Source: CAZMXI01 sp964570205 (GTDB lineage Bacteria > Planctomycetota > Phycisphaerae > Tepidisphaerales > Tepidisphaeraceae). From it: a stretch of DNA of 13,054 nt. Made by a program: the position numbers and the translations under genes. Under the pieces are notes generated by a model. The model searched no databases. It saw nothing but the letters and a program-made list of their open reading frames with translations, and was not told the DNA's origin. Positions 6,939 to 13,054 of this stretch are shown here, piece after piece; position 1 is the first letter of the stretch; each line of letters begins with the position of its first letter. The stretch lies in NCBI GenBank assembly GCA_964570205.1, contig CAZMXI010000140.1, positions 1-13,054 of the forward strand, read 5' to 3'.

Positions 6939-7296
6939 CCCTGTCACACCTCCGCCGCGCGGCGCGGCATCATGGCGTCCTTGCCGGCAGGCAATCTTGC
7001 CTGATCATGTATTCTACCGCTGGCACGCATCGCCAAAAGCCCTCCTGAAAGAAATTCGGCCGATTGGGGCACAGCGCGATTCTGGCAGAAGGGGCATCGT
7101 GCGCCGAAGTCAAGCTTGCAGGACACGTAGCTCTGAGCGAGCCGACGGCAGAGGAGCAACTTGTGGCGTGGCAGGCGGTATGGGTTTGTCAGGCAGTCCG
7201 TCGACCACGATGTTTGGCCAGGAGTTCCCATCACCCGAACGCAGGCAGACTCGCATTTCTAAGTCGTCGTACCATACCCGGCACACCCATAGCAAA
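6939..7296. other. Intergenic region upstream of the TSUP permease
   Basis: About 360 bp without a convincing gene. It holds the permease ribosome site, a short inverted repeat AGGCAA-TC-TTGCCT (6989-7002) and a candidate minus-strand promoter (7011-7038). The open frames here (for example 6944-7234 and 7110-7349, minus) lack ribosome sites and recognisable domains. I see no RNA gene or repeat family. Confidence 0.5.
7011..7038 (-). promoter_or_regulatory. Candidate promoter of the TSUP permease gene
   Basis: On the minus strand a TAGAAT -10 element (7016-7011) is preceded, 16 nt upstream, by TTTTGG (7038-7033), a weak -35. Transcription would start near 7004. The inverted repeat AGGCAA/TTGCCT (7002-6989) would then form the very 5' end of a leader of about 65 nt. 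The -10 stands out in this GC-rich context, but the -35 is poor. Confidence 0.3.
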
Positions 7297-7324
7297 GGGC
7301 CCGAGGAAGCAAGACCCCGGGCCC
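7297..7324 (-). terminator. Strong GC hairpin terminator of the 7355-7912 gene
   Basis: The arms GGGCCCGAGG (7297-7306) and CCCCGGGCCC (7315-7324) form a 10-bp stem with one mismatch around an 8-nt loop. The hairpin starts 30 nt past the minus-strand stop at 7355 and is followed on that strand by only TTT. The stem strength and position support termination; the short T-run lowers certainty. Confidence 0.55.
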
Positions 7325-7354
7325 AGCAAATCGCATCAGATCTGTCCAATAGCG

Positions 7355-7912
7355 TCAGACGTTCCGAACCACTTCGAGAATGCCTTGTGTCTTGATGACC
7401 ATCTGGTTCTCATCAAACAGATGGAAGCTCTGCACCAGCAGTTCGTGGCTGCGGCGTTCGATGTCCAGAACACTCAAAGCGCCTGGGGCATCCGCCGTTG
7501 CCGGGATTTCCGCTCGCATCAACTCACGCTTGACGGCGTAGCTGGCGATCTCATGCTTGGTCGCCTCGTACAACGTCTGGGTGAGCTGCTCTTCCTGCGT
7601 GCTGATCATGTACTTGATGTTGCCGCCAGGAGCGGTCATCTCGTGATACTTTTCCCCGCGACACGGAACCGTCTGTACGAGACCCCTGTCAGTCTGAGGC
7701 TCGCCGTGGGTCACGATCACCTCGGCCAGCATGTGCTTGCCCGCCACGAACGAGATCACATGCCCGCCTTCAACGAGCCAGATGTCGGCTTCGTACGCTC
7801 GGCGGACGACCTTCTCAGCACGCAGGATACGAAACAGTTCCGGATGAAGCGGCCGCTGATACAGCAGGAGAGTCAGCCCTCCGGAACGACGTTGCTTGGT
7901 GCGGTTAGGCAT
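7355..7912 (-). CDS. Conserved protein, possibly DUF2617-like
   Basis: A 185-residue soluble protein without signal peptide or membrane segment. Landmarks are LYQRPLHPELF (17-27), RRAYEADIWLVEGGHVISF (37-55), PCRGEKYHE (83-91) and YMISTQEEQLTQTLYEATKHE (101-121). This pattern reminds me of planctomycete proteins annotated DUF2617, but I cannot confirm the family by eye, and no catalytic function is known to me. The ATG at 7912 has only a weak GGA ribosome site. A long frame on the opposite strand (7064-7957) is judged a shadow, because the minus-strand protein has well-formed amphipathic segments, a downstream terminator and a clean start. It is monocistronic, with a 261-bp upstream region containing a structured inverted repeat. 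Confidence 0.78.
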   Translation of the reverse strand: MPNRTKQRRSGGLTLLLYQRPLHPELFRILRAEKVVRRAYEADIWLVEGGHVISFVAGKHMLAEVIVTHGEPQTDRGLVQTVPCRGEKYHEMTAPGGNIKYMISTQEEQLTQTLYEATKHEIASYAVKRELMRAEIPATADAPGALSVLDIERRSHELLVQSFHLFDENQMVIKTQGILEVVRNV

Positions 7913-8034
7913 TATGCGTCCATGCTCTTTCTAGCGGACGGGAAATCCGCCATTTAAACAAGACCCTGCCGGAGATCGATTCCCCGGAAAACGCTACACG
8001 GCGGTTCAACTTGCTCGCGCCGGCTCGAGGGCTC

Positions 8035-8082
8035 GCGGCGGTAGGGAAAGCACATTCTTCCCTAAGTCACCCCTGCCGCCGC
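8035..8082. repeat. Nested, partly competing inverted repeats in the intergenic region
   Basis: Arms GCGGCGGTAGGG (8035-8046) and CCCTGCCGCCGC (8071-8082) pair over 12 bp with one G-T wobble. Inside, TAGGGAA (8042-8048) and TTCCCTA (8058-8064) pair perfectly with a 9-nt loop. The two pairings share TAGGG (8042-8046), so they compete for it. The element lies 92 bp past the CPBP protease stop and 123 bp before the 7355-7912 gene. It may be a terminator, attenuator or protein site. No T-run follows on either strand. Confidence 0.5.
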
Positions 8083-8173
8083 CGAAATGGATGTCGCTCG
8101 CACGATGCGAACGGGTTAGATGGCGGAATTGTAAACAAGGGGATGTCACGATTTACAGAGAAAAATCCGGCCT

Positions 8174-8965
8174 TCACGCTGCCATAGTACGCAGTGCAAA
8201 GAAGTAAACGTCGTAAGCGGCATGAGAGCCAGCAGTTATGCCGAATCCCCTCGTCATGAATAAACCCGCAAAATACACCCCTGATAAGGTGCGAAATATA
8301 AAGTCAGACCACCGAAAACCAGCGGAATTCAGGGACCAGTAATGGTAGGATGCGAACAGCAAAGACGTTGCCACCACAATGAGCAGGTATGCTTGGCGCC
8401 GCTCGATTCTGAGCAGATCGACCAGAAGCATGTTCAGGAACGTGAAGGCCATCAAGCGAAAGACCAATTCCTCATAAACCCCAGCCCCCAAAGCAAGTAC
8501 GATCCCACCTTCAAGCCTGTCCACCGGCGCGTACAGCGGTAGACAGTACCCCAGGATGTTGCTCAACGCCAAAAGTGGCAGGCCCAGCAGCGCCGATTCG
8601 ACCACCATCCCAGCGGCCGTCCCGAACTGGAGTTTCCAAGGATCTTTCCGGGCAATATGCCACGCCAGGAGAATGCCAACCACCGCCATGCCAGGCAGAT
8701 AACGCCCCGTCGCCCCGCAAAGCTGGAGGAACTGCCGCATCAGATTGAACGCAAGCACTCGCGTTTCGATGTGCCGCTGCCAGTCATACGCGAAGTATAT
8801 CGTACCCACTTCGTACAGAATGACCATGGGCAGCAGAAACAGCAGCACTGTCAGCGGAAGGGACGATCTGGCAAAGTAGTCGTGCAGGGTACGAATGGTG
8901 GCTTGCCGCGTGGATTTACCACCGGAACCGCGGCGGCCGGCGCGCACGGACGCCGCCCGCGTCAT
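8174..8965 (-). CDS. CPBP family intramembrane metalloprotease
   Basis: A 263-residue multi-pass membrane protein of the CAAX protease/bacteriocin-processing (Abi, PF02517) family. Counting from the ATG at 8965, the motifs are VYEELVFR (E165, E166, R170), LLFASYHYW (H208) and GSHAAYDVY (H248, D252): the glutamate pair and histidines that form the membrane-buried metal site. The first 33 residues are basic, followed by TM1 (about 36-57) and about six more segments. The substrate is unknown; bacterial members act in peptide processing, immunity or protein localisation. The ATG overlaps the fliM stop as ATGA, with an AAGGTGG ribosome site inside fliM, so translation is coupled. A further 16 upstream in-frame codons would lie wholly inside fliM and look untranslated. 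Confidence 0.88.
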   Translation of the reverse strand: MTRAASVRAGRRGSGGKSTRQATIRTLHDYFARSSLPLTVLLFLLPMVILYEVGTIYFAYDWQRHIETRVLAFNLMRQFLQLCGATGRYLPGMAVVGILLAWHIARKDPWKLQFGTAAGMVVESALLGLPLLALSNILGYCLPLYAPVDRLEGGIVLALGAGVYEELVFRLMAFTFLNMLLVDLLRIERRQAYLLIVVATSLLFASYHYWSLNSAGFRWSDFIFRTLSGVYFAGLFMTRGFGITAGSHAAYDVYFFALRTMAA

Positions 8966-10017
8966 CGGTGGCCCACCTTGACATCCAGGCCGGTTGCTTC
9001 CGGCTGCTGGCAATACCTGGTGATGCGAACTGCCCGCATGCCGCGGAATTGTCCCAGTTGCCCGAGGAACTTGTTGCGCCCTTCCACCTGGATCAGCACG
9101 TCTGCGCCGGCGGGCTTCTCCGTTGTGAGAATATCACCCACCTGAAGCGAAAGCAGTTCGCTGACCCGAATGGAGGTCTTGGCAAGGAACGAGCGCACTT
9201 CCACCGGAGCGTTGGCGACATTATGGGTGAGCCGACGCTGATGGTCTTCGTGCCCGCCTTTCCGTTGATAGCTGAACCAGTTCTGCGCCGCCAGGACTCC
9301 CATGATCGGCTCAATCACATTGTAGGGGATGCAGAGACTCATGGTGCCTGCGCGATTACCCATCTTCAGCTCGAATCCCACGACCACGATCGTCTCGTTG
9401 GGCGGGACAATCTGGACAAGCTGAGGGTTGGACTCGAAGTCCTGGACGGAGAACGTGACCGGAATCAGATTGCTCCATGCCTCGGAAAGGTGGTGCATGG
9501 CTCGGTCGGTGATCTTCTGGACCAGGCGTTGCTCGATCTGCGTCAGGGGACGCTGCGGGATGAACAGGTCGGCATTACTGCCGCCCAGAAGGCGATCGAT
9601 GATCGGATAGATGATCAGCGGGCTGATTTCCAGGCAGAGCTGCCCGTCAAGCTGTTCGGCCTTGAGCAGGTTGAAGCAGGTGGGGTTGGGAAGGGAATGG
9701 ATGAACTCGCTATAGGTGAGCTGCTCGATATTGGCGACGTTCACCTCGATGATTGTCCGCAAATAGCCGGAAAGAGCGGCGCCGAAGTTGCGCCCGAAGC
9801 CTTCGTGCAGGGCCTCCAGGGCCCGCATCTGGTCCTTGGAGACGCGCTCGGGGCGCTTGAAATCGTAAACATGCACATCAAGCCGCTGCCGGCCGGCCCG
9901 ACCGAACACCGTGGAGCCGGGTTCCTGCGCCGCGGGAGCGGCCTCCTGGGAAACCTGCCCGCCATCAACGGCCGCCAGGAGGGCATCCACCTCGGATTGG
10001 TCCAGAACGTCAGTCAA
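8962..10017 (-). CDS. fliM: Flagellar motor switch protein FliM
   Basis: A 351-residue flagellar C-ring protein that links CheY-phosphate binding to rotor direction. The N-terminal peptide DQSEVDALLAAV (6-17) is the phospho-CheY binding motif. A linker (18-40) leads to the CheC-like middle domain (about 45-235), with RLLGGSN (142-148) and LTQIEQRLVQKI (158-169). A C-terminal SpoA domain (about 265-335) binds FliN-type subunits. The length is usual for the family. The start is TTG at 10017, supported by GGAGG 6 nt upstream; the protein then begins exactly as FliM should. No other flagellar gene is in the window; the downstream partner is a CPBP protease overlapping by 4 nt. The gene is divergent from the PIG-L deacetylase. 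Confidence 0.96.
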   Translation of the reverse strand: MTDVLDQSEVDALLAAVDGGQVSQEAAPAAQEPGSTVFGRAGRQRLDVHVYDFKRPERVSKDQMRALEALHEGFGRNFGAALSGYLRTIIEVNVANIEQLTYSEFIHSLPNPTCFNLLKAEQLDGQLCLEISPLIIYPIIDRLLGGSNADLFIPQRPLTQIEQRLVQKITDRAMHHLSEAWSNLIPVTFSVQDFESNPQLVQIVPPNETIVVVGFELKMGNRAGTMSLCIPYNVIEPIMGVLAAQNWFSYQRKGGHEDHQRRLTHNVANAPVEVRSFLAKTSIRVSELLSLQVGDILTTEKPAGADVLIQVEGRNKFLGQLGQFRGMRAVRITRYCQQPEATGLDVKVGHR

Positions 10018-10117
10018 GCCAGGCCTCCATGCCTATGGCTCCATTATCGGACTTCCGGCCGGCTTTTCTACAGCAGGTCGTTCGCGCATTCTCGTATGGA
10101 CGGCAAACAAACCGCGT

Positions 10118-10128
10118 TAGAATAGAAT
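10118..10128 (+). promoter_or_regulatory. Candidate -10 element just ahead of the PIG-L start
   Basis: Two overlapping TAGAAT hexamers (10118-10123 and 10123-10128) lie immediately before the ATG at 10130. There is no Shine-Dalgarno sequence between them and the start. If either is the -10 element, transcription would begin at or within a few bases of the ATG, giving a leaderless mRNA. The -35 region is not recognisable. Confidence 0.35.
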
Positions 10129-10129
10129 C

Positions 10130-10972
10130 ATGATCACATCGGAACCGACCGGACTCCGAAAACCTGTGATTCTGGCCATCGGAGCGCATCCCGACGACTG
10201 CGAGTTCAAGTGCGGTGGCGTGGCCGCCCTGTGGGCACAGCGCGGTTACCGCGTGTGCTTCGCCAGCGTGACCAACGGACAATCCGGGCACCACGAGATG
10301 GGCCTGGCGCAGCTCGTCCAGCGCCGAATGAACGAAACCAGAGCGGCAGCAGAAACGCTGGGCGTCGAGTGGCGCATCCTGCCGGTTCCCGACGGCCACC
10401 TGGAACCGACGCTGGATCACCGTCTGATGCTCATCCGGCTGATCCGCGAGTACCAGCCCGACCTGATCCTCACGCACCGCCCCAATGACTATCATCCCGA
10501 TCACAGGTACACGTCAGTTCTGGTCCAGGATGCCGCATTCCTTTTGACAGTCCCGAAAGTCGCTCCGGAAGCCCCGGCCATGCGTCAACTGCCGGTGATC
10601 ATGCACTTCCCCGATGCCTTCCGGAAGCCGGCGGCCTTTGCGGGCGACGTGGTGATCGATACTGACCCGGTCTTCAGCCAGAAGATCCGCGCGCTGCACC
10701 AGCACGCCAGCCAGGTCTATGAGTGGCTTCCCTGGCTCGAGGGAACGTTGGATCAGGTCCCGACCGAAGACAAGGACCGTCTGGAGTGGCTCAGAAAATG
10801 GTATGCCGCGCATTCCGGGCCAACCGTATCGGACGCCTGGCGCACCAAGCTCGTGGAACGATACGGTCTGGACCGCGGCTCGCACGTGCGGCAGGCTGAG
10901 GCGTTCGAGCTATGCGAGTACGGGTCGCCCCTGGATTTGCAGCGGGCGCAAAGGCTTTTCGGCGGGTTGTGA
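10130..10972 (+). CDS. PIG-L/LmbE family zinc deacetylase
   Basis: A 280-residue soluble protein of the LmbE-like N-deacetylase family, which removes acetyl groups from N-acetylglucosamine-type substrates. The zinc motif AHPDDCE (19-25) provides H20 and D23. The second motif, THRPNDYHPDHR (115-126), provides H125. FASVTNGQSG (44-53) is the usual loop after strand 2. Planctomycetes carry many paralogues, so the substrate cannot be assigned. The ATG at 10130 has no good ribosome site but directly follows a -10-like element. Its stop is 7 bp from the convergent ThuA gene stop, leaving no room for a terminator between them. It is divergent from fliM with a 112-bp shared upstream region. Confidence 0.93.
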   Translation: MITSEPTGLRKPVILAIGAHPDDCEFKCGGVAALWAQRGYRVCFASVTNGQSGHHEMGLAQLVQRRMNETRAAAETLGVEWRILPVPDGHLEPTLDHRLMLIRLIREYQPDLILTHRPNDYHPDHRYTSVLVQDAAFLLTVPKVAPEAPAMRQLPVIMHFPDAFRKPAAFAGDVVIDTDPVFSQKIRALHQHASQVYEWLPWLEGTLDQVPTEDKDRLEWLRKWYAAHSGPTVSDAWRTKLVERYGLDRGSHVRQAEAFELCEYGSPLDLQRAQRLFGGL

Positions 10973-10979
10973 TCCACCG

Positions 10980-11717
10980 TCAGTCCGGCGCAATGGGATC
11001 CCGTTCGGCGGCCCAGAAAACCGCGTTGGACAGCATCCGCCGAAAATCCTCATTCTTGAAATCCTCGGGCACCCCCAGGGAGGTGTAGAACATGCGCCCA
11101 CCCTTATGTTGCCGCGCCCACGCCACGGGCTCGCTCGCCTGGTCCGTCGTGGCCGTCAGCAGCAGCGTCACATCGTCTGCCAGCTTCGGATTCTTGTATA
11201 GCTTGCCGCCGGTGCTAAACGGCCGAACGCCGGCCAGCACGGGATGCCCCGTCGCCGCATCCTCAATCGCCACCTTGGCAAGCCGATCGCCGAAATGGCC
11301 ATTGTAGCTGCCGCCCAGAACAAGCTGATCGAACTCCAGCCAGGTCTGGATCGCGTGCGACGCCGTCCGGATGCCGACGATCGGCCTGCCGGATTCGCAA
11401 TACTTCTTCACCTTGGCAAGCTGCTCGGGAGGCAGTTTCAATCGCTTGACGTAGATCACCGCCACATCGCAGGTCTCAAGCTGCTCGATGCCGGGCAGAT
11501 CGGTGTCCTTGGCGACAATGTTCAGGGTGCATTGCGCAGCGTGATGCCTCTCCAGATACGCCTTGAACTCGGCCAGGGTCTGGTTCGACTTGTACTCGGC
11601 CGAGCCGGAGAACATCGCCACCTTCAGCGGTCCCTTGCCCGGCTTTTCGGCTTGGCCGGCCACAAGGCACGGCAGCAGCGCCATCATGATCAGGGGCAGG
11701 AATCTCATTGTGTTCAT
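10980..11717 (-). CDS. Secreted ThuA-domain protein
   Basis: A 245-residue protein with a Sec signal peptide (MNTMRFLPLIMMALLPCLVAG) and a ThuA-like, glutamine-amidotransferase-type fold. Typical segments are LKVAMFSGSAEYKS (31-44), CDVAVIYVKRLKLPPEQL, GRPIVGIRTASHAIQTW, LGGSYNGHFGD, GHPVLAGVRPFSTGGKLYK and a C-terminal GGRMFYTSLGVPEDFKN. These are shared with the many planctomycete proteins annotated as trehalose utilisation-like or carbohydrate-related. An enzymatic function is not established for this group. No lipobox is seen, as proline precedes the signal cysteine. The ATG at 11717 has AAGGAG 6 nt upstream. It follows a small membrane protein gene by 19 nt, so they probably form an operon. 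Confidence 0.88.
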   Translation of the reverse strand: MNTMRFLPLIMMALLPCLVAGQAEKPGKGPLKVAMFSGSAEYKSNQTLAEFKAYLERHHAAQCTLNIVAKDTDLPGIEQLETCDVAVIYVKRLKLPPEQLAKVKKYCESGRPIVGIRTASHAIQTWLEFDQLVLGGSYNGHFGDRLAKVAIEDAATGHPVLAGVRPFSTGGKLYKNPKLADDVTLLLTATTDQASEPVAWARQHKGGRMFYTSLGVPEDFKNEDFRRMLSNAVFWAAERDPIAPD

Positions 11718-11736
11718 TCGCTCTCCTTCGGCTCGA

Positions 11737-12138
11737 TCAGAGCAGCAGGAAATGGTTGCTGACCGCCGCCAATCCGTACAGGATGCCGCAGCCTGCCATC
11801 AGCCACGCGCACCACGGCCGCCACCATGCGGCAACCAGCACCACAAACCCAACCTGGATCAACTTGGCCAAGGGCACGCCCACCGTCGCCCCAAATGCCT
11901 GGCAGAAAAGCCTCTGCACCAGGTGAACCTCGATTTCGGGTCCCAGTTCATGCATGTTCGACAGCGTGGTGGCCGCATCCGCCGCCGACGCCGCAGCCAG
12001 AAGAAGCAGCGGCAGCCAGTAAAGCCGGGCAAACCGCCCGGGCCGCCGGAGCAGCAGAGGCAACGCCGTGTTCTCGGGGAGAACTTTCACGGTCCTTGAT
12101 ACCCTGGACAGCGGCGATCGTTCGGCCGATCGGTTCAT
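11737..12138 (-). CDS. Small membrane protein, DUF5658-like
   Basis: A 133-residue protein with three hydrophobic segments (about 38-58, 86-104, 108-130) and a basic N-terminus. The pattern DAATTL...E-x-H-x2-QRLF...PLAKLIQV (54-95) resembles the D-x-x-T/T...E-x-N-P...K arrangement of DUF5658 membrane proteins. It differs in several positions and the assignment is by eye only. No function is known. The ATG at 12138 has AGGGA about 7 nt upstream. It is first in a two-gene unit with the ThuA protein and divergent from the PQQ-like gene. A plausible promoter and an inverted repeat lie upstream. Confidence 0.7.
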   Translation of the reverse strand: MNRSAERSPLSRVSRTVKVLPENTALPLLLRRPGRFARLYWLPLLLLAAASAADAATTLSNMHELGPEIEVHLVQRLFCQAFGATVGVPLAKLIQVGFVVLVAAWWRPWCAWLMAGCGILYGLAAVSNHFLLL

Positions 12139-12173
12139 GCCACTATCCCTGGCAGCACCAACATCTTAGCTTC

Positions 12174-12203
12174 AACATACCCGTGCCAGATCAACATTGC
12201 CAA
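12174..12203 (-). promoter_or_regulatory. Candidate promoter of the membrane protein-ThuA operon
   Basis: On the minus strand TTGGCA (12203-12198, five of six consensus bases) is followed 18 nt later by TATGTT (12179-12174). Transcription would begin near 12167, about 29 nt ahead of the ATG at 12138. An inverted repeat lies directly upstream of the -35. Confidence 0.45.
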
Positions 12204-12224
12204 CTTAGGCCGAGTATACCTAAG
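12204..12224. repeat. Inverted repeat, possible operator between divergent genes
   Basis: CTTAGG (12204-12209) and CCTAAG (12219-12224) are perfect inverted copies separated by 9 nt. They abut the candidate -35 of the leftward operon and lie about 130 bp before the rightward PQQ-like gene. No T-run follows, so this resembles a regulator-binding site more than a terminator. Confidence 0.4.
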
Positions 12225-12355
12225 AGCGGCGTGGTTCGGTTATTGTGTTATTCTGTGCAGCCCGATCGCCGGTTGTGTTTGTGGTCAATGGGATTGCTGT
12301 ATCCCTTTTTGCCCGGTTCTGATACCTTAACCGCACAGCTTTAGGACGAGATTGC

Positions 12356-13054
12356 ATGGGCTCAGCCAACCTGACCAAAATAGTCCCAATTGCCTTGGCG
12401 CTCGTCGGTGCTTTGGTCCTGACGCAATGGATAGGTAGTTCCCCGGCCATTCCGCATATCGAACTGCGCAGGGCCGGATTGGACGGCCCGGCCACCAAGC
12501 CCGCCGAGATCATCGTTGACCTGAAGGGCACGCTGACCCCTGGCGAAGGCAAGCCGGCCGACATTCCCGGCGCCTGGCCATGGTTCCGAGGCCCGAATCT
12601 GGACAATATCAGTCCGGAAAACGTGCCCCTTGCCCGCGCCTTCAAGGGTGGATCACCCATCAAGCTGTGGCAGATCGACTTAGGCGATGGCTACGCCGGC
12701 GCGGCGGTGCGTGATGGCCGGGTTTATGTGCTGGATTATGACGTGGAGAAGCGGGCCGACACGCTGTTGTGCCTGTCCCTGGCTGACGGCAAGGAAATCT
12801 GGCGGCGTGCGTACACGATCGACTTCCAAAAGAACCACGGGTTTTCGCGCACCGTGCCGGCATTAACTGAGAAATACGTCATCACGCTCGGCCCACTCTG
12901 CCACGTGGTATGTCTCGATGCGACCACCGGCGACTTCAAATGGGGCATTGACCTGGTTCGCGAGTATAAGACCAAGGTCCCCCCATGGTATGCCGGGCAG
13001 TGCCCCCTCATCGACAACGGCATGCTCATCCTCGCCCCGGCCGGCCAGGATGCC
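12356..13054 (+). CDS. PQQ-like beta-propeller protein, partial (3' end outside window)
   Basis: An open frame of 233 codons that runs off the window. Residues 7-27 form a hydrophobic signal anchor or uncleaved signal peptide. WPWFRGPNLDNISPE (74-88) is the motif that opens many planctomycete PQQ-like or BamB-type secreted propellers. Propeller blades follow, with repeated strands such as AAVRDGRVYVLD (116-127), LLCLSLADGKEIWRR (137-151), VVCLDATTGDFKWGIDL (184-200) and PLIDNGMLILAPAG (217-230). The blades are WD40-like; whether PQQ is bound cannot be told. It probably acts outside the cytoplasm. The ATG at 12356 has GGACGAG about 5 nt upstream. The right edge shows no adapter sequence, so the gene simply continues. 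Confidence 0.88.
   Translation, partial: MGSANLTKIVPIALALVGALVLTQWIGSSPAIPHIELRRAGLDGPATKPAEIIVDLKGTLTPGEGKPADIPGAWPWFRGPNLDNISPENVPLARAFKGGSPIKLWQIDLGDGYAGAAVRDGRVYVLDYDVEKRADTLLCLSLADGKEIWRRAYTIDFQKNHGFSRTVPALTEKYVITLGPLCHVVCLDATTGDFKWGIDLVREYKTKVPPWYAGQCPLIDNGMLILAPAGQDA

Noticed and set aside
6944..7234. 96-residue minus frame containing a CxxC-like CPFCQ stretch
   Set aside because: Only one cysteine pair fits a zinc ribbon, the ribosome site is absent and it overlaps the permease start and promoter. Likely chance.
7064..7957. 297-residue plus-strand frame covering 7355-7912
   Set aside because: The minus-strand protein has the better start, a downstream terminator and protein-like motifs. 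The plus frame extends through the terminator and intergenic DNA without a ribosome site or domain.
8968..10125. 385-residue open frame antisense to fliM
   Set aside because: It mirrors the highly coding fliM gene on the other strand. Its translation has no recognisable domain and is a by-product of GC-rich codon use.

Overview
The window looks like an assembled metagenomic contig from a high-GC bacterium, most likely a Planctomycetota member. The lineage is inferred from gene content: a secreted ThuA-domain protein, a PQQ-like propeller protein carrying the planctomycete-style WPWFRGPN motif, a PIG-L deacetylase and an isolated fliM. No rRNA or other marker gene is present to confirm it. The first nine bases equal the 3' end of the common Illumina adapter, so base 1 is probably a true contig edge and the first gene is cut there.

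Layout. 1-1227: a truncated secreted protein (-) and a divergent SAM methyltransferase (+). 1383-5829: a tight four-gene operon (-). In transcription order it encodes a TIR-like domain protein, a membrane histidine kinase, a single-domain CheY-like regulator and a REC-GGDEF diguanylate cyclase. 6006-6938: a TauE/SafE-type permease (-) with its own terminator. 7355-7912: a conserved protein of uncertain family (-) with a hairpin terminator. 8174-10017: fliM followed by an ATGA-coupled CPBP membrane protease (-). 10130-10972: a PIG-L deacetylase (+), ending 7 bp from a convergent ThuA protein that sits downstream of a small membrane protein (10980-12138, -). 12356-end: the start of a PQQ-like propeller protein (+).

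The operon at 1383-5829 is the most notable region. It places a TIR-like domain, related to the effector domain of anti-phage nucleotide-signalling systems, at the head of a phosphotransfer cassette. That cassette contains one kinase and two receivers, one of which drives a cyclase with intact catalytic GGDEF and inhibitory RxxD motifs. The overlaps and short gaps (7 nt overlap, 15 nt gap, 13 nt overlap) argue for one transcript and a shared pathway. No CD-NTase, Pycsar cyclase, phage gene or other defence gene is visible, so a defence role is only a hypothesis. The remaining genes are ordinary chromosomal functions with several readable promoters, terminators and inverted repeats between them.
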